From positions 57,432 through 121,431 of the forward strand of contig VXQZ01000001.1 in the NCBI GenBank assembly GCA_009838735.1: a DNA stretch of 64,000 bases, given 5' to 3'. Position numbers and translations under genes: made by a program. The first letter of the stretch is position 1. Each line of letters opens with the position of its first letter. The notes under the pieces are model-generated. The model made no database searches and was not told where the DNA came from. It saw only the letters and a program-made list of their open reading frames with translations. This DNA is from Chloroflexota bacterium. Lineage in GTDB: Bacteria > Chloroflexota > Dehalococcoidia > Bin125. Positions 35,159-43,045 of the stretch are shown piece by piece.

Positions 35159-35545
35159 ATGCCGATCCGCAAGCCCTGGATTCAGCCCTCCGAGGATTCG
35201 ATTCGCGCGATTCCGGCCGTCGTGGGTGTCTACGAAATCGCCGACGCCGAGGGCAACCTGCTGTACATCGGACAGGCCGGCGGACGCGAGCCGTTTGGCC
35301 TGCGGACGCGAATCGCGCTGCACTTTGGCGGCGCCGATCCAAATGCGGTGCTTCGCGAACGGGCGGCCCAGTTTCGCTGGGAGGCCAATCAGCAATACAC
35401 CACCAAGCGTCTGGAGATGCTCATGCAGTTCCAGCGGGATGAGGGTGTGGAATGGCCGCCGGCGCATTCGGCCGGCGACTGGCGCGACACGCCTCAGCTC
35501 GGACGGTTGCGTCGCTCTGAGTCCATCCAGCGCTCGAGCGGCTGA
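35159..35545 (+). CDS. Small GIY-YIG-fold protein
   Basis: A 128-residue stand-alone GIY-YIG domain. GVYEIADAEGNLLYIGQA gives the GVY...YIG hallmark, LRTRIALHF supplies the conserved Arg and His, and TKRLEMLMQF holds a Glu at the position of the metal-binding catalytic Glu. It could be an endonuclease, but the family also has non-nuclease members. The ATG at 35159 is preferred over an in-frame start at 35126 that lies in the preceding gene. It sits between CoA-transferase and acyl-CoA dehydrogenase genes with a 12-bp gap, an odd partner for a catabolic cluster. Confidence 0.75.
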   Translation: MPIRKPWIQPSEDSIRAIPAVVGVYEIADAEGNLLYIGQAGGREPFGLRTRIALHFGGADPNAVLRERAAQFRWEANQQYTTKRLEMLMQFQRDEGVEWPPAHSAGDWRDTPQLGRLRRSESIQRSSG

Positions 35546-35557
35546 GGGAGGAATCTG

Positions 35558-36727
35558 ATGGAAACGCTGATGTCGGAAGAACAGCGGATGATCACGCAGG
35601 CCGTGAAACGCTTTGTCCGCGAAGAAGTGCAGCCGCTTGAACGAGACCTCGATCCGGATGCCGTTGAACTCCCGCCTGGCGAACTGGACCGGCTGAAGGG
35701 CATCGTCAAGCAGATGGGGCTGTACCACATTGATGTGCCCGAGGACTACGGCGGTGCCGGTTTGCCGCTGACAACGCGGGGGCTGGTCGCTGAGGAAATG
35801 TCGCAGCATCGCGCCGGGCTCTACCTGCCCTGTTACGGCGCGTTTGGTTCCGCCGGGCTGGCCCAGCTCTACTCCGCCTCGGACGATCAGAAGGACCGCT
35901 ACCTCTATCCGATGTTGCGGGATGAGAAGCGAGCATTTTTCGGGCTGACTGAACCATCCGGCGGCTCTGATCCGGCCCGCGCGATTCAGACCAAGGCAGT
36001 CAAGGACGGAGACGACTGGATCCTCAATGGATCGAAACTGTTCAGCTCGGGCGCTGATCGGGCGGACTTCGGATTGGTGTTTGCCCGCACCGATCCCGAG
36101 AAAGGGCGCCGCGGCATCTCGGCATTCCTGGTCGACACCGACTCGCCCGGATTTGAGGTACGGCGTGTGGTTCATACCTTGCGCTCGGCCAATTATGGGA
36201 CGGAGCTGTCGTTCGATGATGTGCGCGTGCCTGCGGCCAACCTCGTGGGAGAGGAAGGCGGCGGATTTGCGCTGGCCAACAACAACCTGACGCGTCAGCG
36301 GATTCCCTATTCGGCAACCTGCGTCGGGATCGCGGTTGCGGCACAGGAGATGGCGATCTCCTATTCGCAGCAACGTGAAACGTTTGGCGCCGCGCTCGCT
36401 TCGCGACAGGCGATCCAATGGATGATCGTCGACAACGAGATTGACATCCGTACGGGCCGGATGATGTACCTCGCTGCCGCTGAGAAGGCGGAACAGGACG
36501 AGCCGTTCCGGTTTGAAGCCGCGATGGCCAAACTGACCTCGACCGAAGGCGCGAGCCGAGTCGTCGACCGGGCAATCCAGATTCACGGCGGCATCGGAGT
36601 GACCAAAGATCTGCCGCTGGAACGGTGGTACCGCGAGATGCGCATTCGCCGGATCGGCGAAGGTCCATCTGAGGTGCAGCGGATCATCATGGCCCGAGAC
36701 CTGCTCGGACGGGGCAGCAGCGGGTAG
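35558..36727 (+). CDS. Acyl-CoA dehydrogenase
   Basis: A 389-residue FAD-dependent dehydrogenase that forms the 2,3-enoyl-CoA. The N-terminal helical domain, FFGLTEPSGGSDPA (FAD/substrate loop), QRETFGAALASRQAIQWMIVD, IQIHGGIGVTKDLPLERWYREMRIRRIGEGPSEVQR are family motifs; the Glu of IGEG is the likely catalytic base. GGGAGGAA precedes the ATG. The next gene is a crotonase-fold protein, consistent with beta-oxidation-like chemistry. Confidence 0.94.
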   Translation: METLMSEEQRMITQAVKRFVREEVQPLERDLDPDAVELPPGELDRLKGIVKQMGLYHIDVPEDYGGAGLPLTTRGLVAEEMSQHRAGLYLPCYGAFGSAGLAQLYSASDDQKDRYLYPMLRDEKRAFFGLTEPSGGSDPARAIQTKAVKDGDDWILNGSKLFSSGADRADFGLVFARTDPEKGRRGISAFLVDTDSPGFEVRRVVHTLRSANYGTELSFDDVRVPAANLVGEEGGGFALANNNLTRQRIPYSATCVGIAVAAQEMAISYSQQRETFGAALASRQAIQWMIVDNEIDIRTGRMMYLAAAEKAEQDEPFRFEAAMAKLTSTEGASRVVDRAIQIHGGIGVTKDLPLERWYREMRIRRIGEGPSEVQRIIMARDLLGRGSSG

Positions 36728-36746
36728 CGGATCCCTACTCCCCGCT

Positions 36747-36780
36747 CCCCTCTCCCTCCGGGAGAGGGTTAGGGTGAGGG
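36747..36780. repeat. Palindromic intergenic repeat CCCTCTCCC/GGGAGAGGG
   Basis: CCCTCTCCC (36748-36756) and GGGAGAGGG (36760-36768) form a perfect 9-bp inverted repeat around TCC, followed by TTAGGGTGAGGG. I recall the same hairpin-plus-tail sequence as a common intergenic repeat in many bacterial genomes. It separates the acyl-CoA dehydrogenase from the enoyl-CoA hydratase homologue. Confidence 0.75.
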
Positions 36781-36834
36781 CCGGGCCAGACGCAGAGGTC
36801 CCGTCGCCAAGGTGGGACGATGAGGAGACCAAAC

Positions 36835-37596
36835 ATGAGCGAGATCATCGAAGTCACGGTCGATGGCGCAGTGCGGACCGTGACGCTGAACCGCCCGGAG
36901 AAGCGCAACGCACTCAACTCCGAGATGCTGACAGAGCTTCATACCGCGTTCGCGGGCGAACCGTCAACAGAGGAGCGCGTCGCTGTGATCCGCGCCAACG
37001 GACCCGTGTTCTGCGCCGGGCTTGACCTGCGAGAGCGCGAAGAGGGCCTGCCCGGCGGAGACGTCTCGATTGAGCAGATGCTGGACGCGATCCAGCACTG
37101 GCCGTTGCCGGTCGTGGCAATCGTTCAGGGCGACGCCATCGCGGGCGGCAATGAGCTGGCGCTGCATTGCGACTTCGTCGTCGCGAGCATCGATGTGAAG
37201 TTCGGGATGTCGCTGGCGCAGATCGGTCTGGCTCCGTCCTGGTTCCTGGCGAAGAAGCTGCTGGAGGTCGCGGGTCCGGTGGCGACGCGGGAGATTTTGT
37301 TGCTGGGCGATCGGATTCCTGCCTGGCGAATGCATGAGTGGGGCGTGATCGCGAGGGTGGCCAACGCCGAGGAACTCGAGGAATCCGCCGACGCGGTGAT
37401 CGACCGATTGAGCAAGAACGCGCCGCTCAGTCTCAGGGCGATGAAGGCGCTGATCGTGCGTGAGATGGATTTCCGCGATCACATCCCGCACGAAGATGTC
37501 GACGAACTCGTCGCCGTCGCCAGAAGCTCGAACGACGCGAAAGAAGGAATCCGCGCGCTGTTCGAGCGTCGGCCGCCCGAGTTCGCGGGGGAGTAG
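36835..37596 (+). CDS. Enoyl-CoA hydratase/isomerase (crotonase) family protein
   Basis: A 253-residue crotonase-fold protein. RPEKRNALN, FCAGLDL (oxyanion hole) and GDAIAGGNELALHCDFVVAS are standard. In the segment KFGMSLAQIGLAPSWFLAKKLLEVAG the usual catalytic Glu of the pE motif is missing, so simple enoyl-CoA hydration is doubtful; isomerase, hydrolase or other crotonase chemistry is possible. The ATG at 36835 has GAGGAG with 7-nt spacing and is preferred over the ATG at 36820. Confidence 0.9.
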   Translation: MSEIIEVTVDGAVRTVTLNRPEKRNALNSEMLTELHTAFAGEPSTEERVAVIRANGPVFCAGLDLREREEGLPGGDVSIEQMLDAIQHWPLPVVAIVQGDAIAGGNELALHCDFVVASIDVKFGMSLAQIGLAPSWFLAKKLLEVAGPVATREILLLGDRIPAWRMHEWGVIARVANAEELEESADAVIDRLSKNAPLSLRAMKALIVREMDFRDHIPHEDVDELVAVARSSNDAKEGIRALFERRPPEFAGE

Positions 37597-37608
37597 TCGA
37601 GCTGACGC

Positions 37609-39501
37609 CTATCTGGCCAGCGGTGGGTCCGCGGGTCGGCGGAAGGCGAATCCACCCGATCCGCCGTCGAAGCCTCCCTCGACGACCTGGGCTGTGGGGA
37701 TCACGGACTCGTTCACGATTGGCAGGATGAGCCTTGCGGCTCGCTCTCCGCCGATGGTGATGGTCAACGTTGCCTCGTCGCCCTGGGTTGGCACGACGAG
37801 GTTGTCGGCGTCGGCGGCGGCGATGGTCAGGCGGATGCGGTCTCCGGCTCGAACGATGCTGGAGATTGGATACATTTCGACCTGGATGTCCATCGGCTCG
37901 TCTGGCTTGACCGGCGCGAGATCGGCCTTGCTCCAGCTGTGCCAGACCGGACCCTCGTGACCGCCGGGATCGGCCTGCACCCGGCGGTGCGCGAAGTTGA
38001 GGAACCCCTCCGAGAGGTAGGCAGCGGAGCCGTCTTCCCCGATCTGCTCAAGCGTGACCTCGATGGCGCCGCGATCTGATGTTGTTGACAGTTCGAGCTG
38101 GACGGCCGGCCAACCCGTGATCTCGATGTCCGACTCAAGCGGTTCGGTCGTGAAGGTCAGACACTGCTCCGCCCTCGCATTGAGGTCGGTGGTGTTGATG
38201 TACAGATCGTCGATGTAGTAGCTGTGGCGCGTCATCTGGCCCAGGCTGACGTCATGGTTGACCTCGTAGTCGACTGAGCCGGCTTCCTGCGGTTGCGACT
38301 CCGAGACCTGCCCGTCGAGCGTGAGCCAACCATTGCGGTCCTGTGATTCCGGCAGCGGCAAGCGGGGCGCGGACTTCCAGACGGTCGCGCCGGATGGGTC
38401 GCTGGCCGCGTAGTGAACGGCCGGCTCGTCCATCACGCCGTTGTCGACGCCCTTGAGCCAGTAGTCGAACCAGCGCAGCAACTCGGGATCACCGCCCTGT
38501 CCGTGATTCCAGGGACCAACAATCAGCTTCTTGGGAACGTCGAGTCGGTTGAACGCGTCGATCAGGTAGCCGGGGAAGGTCAGATCCCACCAGCCGGTGA
38601 CGAGATATGTCGGCACTCCGCTCTCATTGATCAGGTCGCAGGAGTCAAACCATCCGCTTGCGACTTCGCCCAGGCCGAGGTCCGGACGCGGCCGCCTGCG
38701 CAGCAGGCCGTCGAACGACGACATGCGGGTGACGTCGCGGGGATCCATCTCGGAGAAGGTCTCGACCCAACGGTAGCGATCGGGCGAGCGCTCCGATTCC
38801 GCCTCCTCGCGCAGCCGTTCGCCATCGGGTCCATCGACCGGGGCGGCCGGTTCGTTCTCCGACATCCCTTTGTGCAACCGCTCCCAGACACGGGCGAAGC
38901 TGCTGATCGCCAGGCCGCCGTCGACATAACAGTGCGGCAACCCTGGATACTGCGGCGCGATGCACTTCAGTCCTTCAGGCCGGTGCACCGCAGTGAAGAA
39001 CTGCATCATGCCTTCGTATGAAATGCCAACCATGCCCACTCTGCCCGAGGACCAGGGCTGCTCGCTGATCCAGTCGATCACGGTCGCAATGTCGTGCCCG
39101 GCCAGCCAGGAATCGCCGTACTCAGCGCCGAACGAGGCGCCAGTGCCGCGGATGTCCACTGAGACGAAGCGATATCCGTGGTGAATCAGGTCGCGGGCGA
39201 TCGGCCGTTCCTCGTACTGGGTGACCAGTTCGCCCGGTTCCATGCTCCGCAGTTCCTCGGCATAACGGGCCGCCGTGCCGGCGCTACCCGAGACTTCGAA
39301 TGAGCGGCGGTACGGCGTCGTGTGGAGCACGGTCGGCGTCCGCCCGTCGATCACATTGCCGTTGCTGGTGGGATGCAACACATCGATCGCGATCCGGCAG
39401 CCGTCCGTCATCGTGAGATACAACGACTCGCGCTCGTAGCCGTCCGCAACGACCTCCGTGAAGTTCTCGTAGACGCCCAGCAATGATCGTTTGTCGCTCA
39501 C
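37609..39501 (-). CDS. CocE/NonD-type hydrolase (X-Pro dipeptidyl-peptidase S15 family)
   Basis: A 630-residue serine hydrolase. The N-terminal alpha/beta-hydrolase domain carries VSVDIRGTGASFG and the nucleophile elbow GMVGISYEG (Ser near residue 157). The C-terminal jelly-roll PepX_C domain (about 390-600) contains GWPAVQLELSTTSDRGAIEVTLEQI. Relatives include cocaine esterase, glutaryl-7-ACA acylase and X-Pro peptidases. No signal peptide is seen, so it is probably cytoplasmic. It converges with the crotonase gene (12-bp gap) and is divergent from the P450. Confidence 0.92.
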   Translation of the reverse strand: MSDKRSLLGVYENFTEVVADGYERESLYLTMTDGCRIAIDVLHPTSNGNVIDGRTPTVLHTTPYRRSFEVSGSAGTAARYAEELRSMEPGELVTQYEERPIARDLIHHGYRFVSVDIRGTGASFGAEYGDSWLAGHDIATVIDWISEQPWSSGRVGMVGISYEGMMQFFTAVHRPEGLKCIAPQYPGLPHCYVDGGLAISSFARVWERLHKGMSENEPAAPVDGPDGERLREEAESERSPDRYRWVETFSEMDPRDVTRMSSFDGLLRRRPRPDLGLGEVASGWFDSCDLINESGVPTYLVTGWWDLTFPGYLIDAFNRLDVPKKLIVGPWNHGQGGDPELLRWFDYWLKGVDNGVMDEPAVHYAASDPSGATVWKSAPRLPLPESQDRNGWLTLDGQVSESQPQEAGSVDYEVNHDVSLGQMTRHSYYIDDLYINTTDLNARAEQCLTFTTEPLESDIEITGWPAVQLELSTTSDRGAIEVTLEQIGEDGSAAYLSEGFLNFAHRRVQADPGGHEGPVWHSWSKADLAPVKPDEPMDIQVEMYPISSIVRAGDRIRLTIAAADADNLVVPTQGDEATLTITIGGERAARLILPIVNESVIPTAQVVEGGFDGGSGGFAFRRPADPPLAR

Positions 39502-39604
39502 GGCACACCTCTAAAGATCTCTGGGGACCAGGTGAGTCCCTGCCTGGATCGATACGCTCAGATGAGGATACCGACGCGGTAGCAGGCGAATGGAGCGGGC
39601 GCTC

Positions 39605-40876
39605 ATGACGACGATGACGAGCGGACTCGACCACATTGATCTGGTGACTCCCGAGCTCTACGCGCAGCGGGGCTATCCATGGGAGGACTGGGCGCTGCTG
39701 CGCCGCGAGGCGCCGGTTTACTGGTACGAGCGACCGGGCGTGACGCCCTTCTGGGCGATCACCAAGTACGACGACATTCAGCACATCTCGCGCGATCCAG
39801 AGACGTTCATCAGCAGTCAGCGATTGGTCATTCGCTCGGCTGGTTCGGGTGACGGAGGCGGGAACGATCCGTCGCTGAACATCCCCAACCTGATCAGCAT
39901 GGATCCACCGGAACACGGCAAATACCGCAACGCCACCAGCCGCCGATTCTCGCCGCGCGGGATGCGACTGCTGGAAGATCGGATCGACGAGATTGCTGAA
40001 GATGTGGTTGATGATGTCGCTGCTCACATCGTTGACCAGCTCACCGACAGGCGAGAGGCCGACTTCGTCCGCGATGTCGCCGCGCGGATGCCGTTGGCAG
40101 CGATCTGCGAGCTACTGGCGGTCGATCGTGACTCGTGGGAAGACCTGTTCCGCTGGACGAATGAGTTTCTCGGATCCGAGGATCCCGAGTACCAGCAGGG
40201 CCGGTCACGTCGCGAGACCTGGCAGGCCGGGGTGCGAGGTCTGCAGGGCTACTTCATGGCCCACATCGAGCGCAAGCGCCGCGAACCCGACAACAGCGTG
40301 ATGACCACGCTCGTGCAGGCGGAGATCGACGGCGAGCCGATGCCCGAGCACATGATTCTGTCCTATGCGATTCTGCTAATCCTGGCCGGCAATGAGACCA
40401 CGCGGAACGCTACGTCGGGCGGAATGCAGGCGCTGATCGAGAACCCGGAGCAATCCGAGCGGCTACGCGATCAACCGGAGCTGCTGGACAGCGCGGTCGA
40501 GGAGATGCTGCGTTGGACCTCGCCGGTTGTGCATTTCGCTCGGACCGTCACCCGCGACACCGAGATTCGCGGTGTGCCGATCACGGAAGGCGAGACACTC
40601 GCGATGTGGTACCCGTCGGCCAACCGCGACGAGGACGTATTCGAGAATCCCGACGTCTTCGACATCGCACGGTCGCCCAATCTTCACCTCGCGTTCGGAG
40701 GTTTCGGAGAGCACTTCTGCCTCGGCGCCAACCTGGCGAGGTTGGAGATGCGCAGCATCTTCCGGCACGTCACCCAGAGGCTCGATCACTTCGAGCTGAA
40801 TGGCGAGGTTGAGCGGTTGTCGTCGGGCCTGATCGGCGGGATCAAGCGGTTGCCCGTGACGTACACGGTGCGGTAG
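39605..40876 (+). CDS. Cytochrome P450
   Basis: A soluble bacterial-type P450 of 423 residues. The I-helix motif AGNETTR (about 261-267), the ExxR of EEMLRW, the PxxF-like region around VFDIARSPNLHLAFGGF, and the heme-binding loop FGEHFCLGANLAR with C372 as the thiolate ligand are all intact. It resembles class I P450s that need a ferredoxin and reductase; neither gene is adjacent. The ATG at 39605 is favoured over 39590, since a GGAG lies 8-11 nt upstream. It may hydroxylate a hydrophobic substrate handled by the neighbouring SDR and hydrolase. Confidence 0.94.
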   Translation: MTTMTSGLDHIDLVTPELYAQRGYPWEDWALLRREAPVYWYERPGVTPFWAITKYDDIQHISRDPETFISSQRLVIRSAGSGDGGGNDPSLNIPNLISMDPPEHGKYRNATSRRFSPRGMRLLEDRIDEIAEDVVDDVAAHIVDQLTDRREADFVRDVAARMPLAAICELLAVDRDSWEDLFRWTNEFLGSEDPEYQQGRSRRETWQAGVRGLQGYFMAHIERKRREPDNSVMTTLVQAEIDGEPMPEHMILSYAILLILAGNETTRNATSGGMQALIENPEQSERLRDQPELLDSAVEEMLRWTSPVVHFARTVTRDTEIRGVPITEGETLAMWYPSANRDEDVFENPDVFDIARSPNLHLAFGGFGEHFCLGANLARLEMRSIFRHVTQRLDHFELNGEVERLSSGLIGGIKRLPVTYTVR

Positions 40877-40888
40877 ACGGCCCTAGCG

Positions 40889-41650
40889 CTATAGCGTTGC
40901 GCCGCCGTCGACGGTGATGGTTTGACCGGTGACGAAGACGTTTCGTTCGATCAGGGCGACGATGGCGTCGGCGCAGGTTTCGGGTGTGGCGACGCCTCTG
41001 AGCGGGGCGGTTTCGCCGAGGCGTTTGCGGCCGGCTTCGTAGGTGTCTTCTCCCAGGCCGCCTCGAAGCCAGCGTCCTTCGATGAAGCCAGGGGCGATCG
41101 TGTTGATCCGGATTTCCGGACCGAGCACCCTGGCGAGCGACTTCGTGATGACGTTGACGCCGGCTTTGCTGGCGGCGTAGGGGATGCAGGAGCCGCCGCC
41201 GCCAGCACCGGCGACGCTGCTGACGTTCACAACTGCGCCCTCTCCCGCCGCCCTCATGTGCGGTGCGGCTGCACGAGTGCAGTTGAAGACGCCGCGCAGG
41301 TTGGCGCCGATGATGTCGTCCCAGACGTCGTCGGTCACGGCCTCGAGGTCGTCGTGGGCGATGAAGTGAGTCATGCCGGCGTTGTTGACCAGGATTTCCA
41401 GGTGCCCGAACTCGTCGATGGCGGACTGGATCAGCTTGCGGCAGTCGGCGTCGTCGCGGGTGTCGGCCTGTACGGCGATGGCCGAGCCACCGGCGGCCTG
41501 GATCTCGTCGACGACGCGTTGCCCGGCTTCAGCGCCGCGGAAGTAGTTGACCACAACGGAGGCGCCCATCGAGGCAAGCAGCGCTGCCGTGGCTTCGCCG
41601 ACCCCCGAGGATGATCCGGTGACGACTGCGACTTTGCCGTTGATATCCAT
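40889..41650 (-). CDS. SDR-family oxidoreductase (FabG-like)
   Basis: A 253-residue classical short-chain dehydrogenase: TGSSSGVG cofactor loop, NNAG, catalytic Ser in NVSSVAG, YAASK, and C-terminal VTGQTITVDGGATL. The substrate is unknown. It converges with the P450 gene (12-bp gap). The gene upstream on the same strand, the amidohydrolase, is separated by a strong hairpin and a palindromic repeat. Confidence 0.93.
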   Translation of the reverse strand: MDINGKVAVVTGSSSGVGEATAALLASMGASVVVNYFRGAEAGQRVVDEIQAAGGSAIAVQADTRDDADCRKLIQSAIDEFGHLEILVNNAGMTHFIAHDDLEAVTDDVWDDIIGANLRGVFNCTRAAAPHMRAAGEGAVVNVSSVAGAGGGGSCIPYAASKAGVNVITKSLARVLGPEIRINTIAPGFIEGRWLRGGLGEDTYEAGRKRLGETAPLRGVATPETCADAIVALIERNVFVTGQTITVDGGATL

Positions 41651-41677
41651 GGTTCTTGCTCCTGCCTGCTACGCGAC

Positions 41678-41703
41678 GAGACCGCTCCGATTGGAGCGGT
41701 CTC
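41678..41703. other. Perfect 11-bp stem hairpin, possible transcription terminator
   Basis: GAGACCGCTCC (41678-41688), loop GATT, GGAGCGGTCTC (41693-41703). It lies between the amidohydrolase stop and the start of the downstream SDR gene. Neither strand has a T-run after the stem, so factor-independent termination is not certain; it may instead stabilise an mRNA end. Confidence 0.6.
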
Positions 41704-41718
41704 TTGAGGTTACGAGGG

Positions 41719-41762
41719 AGCCCCCTCCGTCGCTTCGCGACACCTCCCCCGGAGGGGGAGGT
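41719..41762. repeat. Two-hairpin palindromic intergenic repeat, copy 2
   Basis: Nearly identical, in inverse orientation, to 19026-19066: CCCCCTCCGTCGC-TTC-GCGAC followed by ACCTCCCCC-GGA-GGGGGAGGT. Relative to copy 1 the small hairpin has an A-T pair replaced by G-C, which keeps base pairing. It lies 11 bp downstream of the amidohydrolase stop. Confidence 0.8.
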
Positions 41763-41773
41763 CTCAGAGACGG

Positions 41774-42973
41774 CTAGCCTCCGCCGCCGGCTGCGGCTGC
41801 CGCGGCGAGACCTTCCGGCATCACCTCGGGGATCTCGATGTTGTAGAGCTTCGCCGAGTTCTCCCAGAGGATCTTGCGGCGGACCTCTTCGGACTGGCCT
41901 TCGAGGCCGTCCTCGATTGTCTCCTGCACGTTGCCGTAGAGGCAGGTCGGGTGCGGGAAGTCGGTCTCGAAGAGGATGTTGTCGGCGCCGATGTCGTCGA
42001 TCAGCTTGCGCGGAGCGACCTTCTCGAACCAGTAGCAGGCGTAGACCTGGCGGCGGAAGTAGTCCGAAGGCATCATCTCGAACTCGGGGCGCGCCTTGCG
42101 GATATCGGCGGCCATGAAGTGGTAGTCGCAGCTTTCGAGGCAGAACGGCACCCAGCCGATCCCGGACTCCACAGAAATGAACTTGAGGTCGGGGAAGCGC
42201 GGCAGCACGCCGGAGAGCAGCAGGTCGGTCATCTGCAGGCCGTTGGCCATGAACAGGACGGTGGAGGTGCGTGCGTAGGTCACCTCAGGGCCGTCGACTG
42301 CGAGACGCTCTGGCGTGAAGCCGTCGGTGAAGTCGCCGGAGCCGATGTGGAACGAGATTGGCAGACCGGCGTCTGTGGCGATGTTCCAGAGCGGATCCCA
42401 GTGATGGTCGCCAAGGAACGGCTCACCGTGCGATTGCGGGTCTCCGGTGAAGAGGATGCCCCGCATCCCCTTCGGTGCGACGCGTTCGATTTCTTTGACC
42501 GAGGCCTCGACGTCCCAGAACGGGATCGAGATGTTGGCCACGAAGCGCTCGGGCGCGACCGAGATCCAGTCGAGCTGGAAATCGTTCCAGGCGCGGACGC
42601 ACTCGAGCATGAGCTCGGGGTCCTTGAGCGAGAGGAAGCGCTGCGAGGCGAAGCCGGCAACGTTGGGGTAGAGGACCTGCGCGTACACGCCGGTCTCGTC
42701 CATCAGCTTGAGTCGCTCGTGGACGTCGAACGATGCGGGGTGGGCTTCCTCGTAGGTCGGCGGCGAGCTGGGGAACTTGCCCTTCCAACCGGCGAAGACG
42801 CCTGAGGGCGCTGCCGCCACCTTTTCATCGGCGACGAACCAGGAGTTGATTCCCTTGTCGTCCTGCTTGACGTGCAGGACCTTGTCGCCCCACTTGGAGG
42901 AGACGCGGGAGGTCCAGAGGTCGGCGGGTTCGGTGATGTGGGTGTCGGCGTCAATAAACGTCTCAAACGCCAT
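41774..42973 (-). CDS. Amidohydrolase-2 family metal-dependent hydrolase/decarboxylase
   Basis: A 399-residue TIM-barrel protein of the ACMSD/gamma-resorcylate decarboxylase-like group. The N-terminal DADTHITE supplies the first metal ligands; later ligand candidates are His in ISFHIG, SVESGIGW and the Asp in FETDFPHPT. Members hydrolyse or decarboxylate aromatic-acid ring products. The C-terminus is a low-complexity Ala/Gly run. The gene is alone on its strand between rseP and the SDR gene. Confidence 0.92.
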   Translation of the reverse strand: MAFETFIDADTHITEPADLWTSRVSSKWGDKVLHVKQDDKGINSWFVADEKVAAAPSGVFAGWKGKFPSSPPTYEEAHPASFDVHERLKLMDETGVYAQVLYPNVAGFASQRFLSLKDPELMLECVRAWNDFQLDWISVAPERFVANISIPFWDVEASVKEIERVAPKGMRGILFTGDPQSHGEPFLGDHHWDPLWNIATDAGLPISFHIGSGDFTDGFTPERLAVDGPEVTYARTSTVLFMANGLQMTDLLLSGVLPRFPDLKFISVESGIGWVPFCLESCDYHFMAADIRKARPEFEMMPSDYFRRQVYACYWFEKVAPRKLIDDIGADNILFETDFPHPTCLYGNVQETIEDGLEGQSEEVRRKILWENSAKLYNIEIPEVMPEGLAAAAAAGGGG

Positions 42974-43045
42974 GCGTGCTCCTTTTGCTCAGGGCGCGGA
43001 AGTGGATCGCCATCAGTGTAACGGCGGCGACAGTGGGACACACTG

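Noticed and set aside
35084..36832. 582-residue minus-strand open frame opposite acyl-CoA dehydrogenase
   Set aside because: Spans three real genes and shows no recognisable domain.
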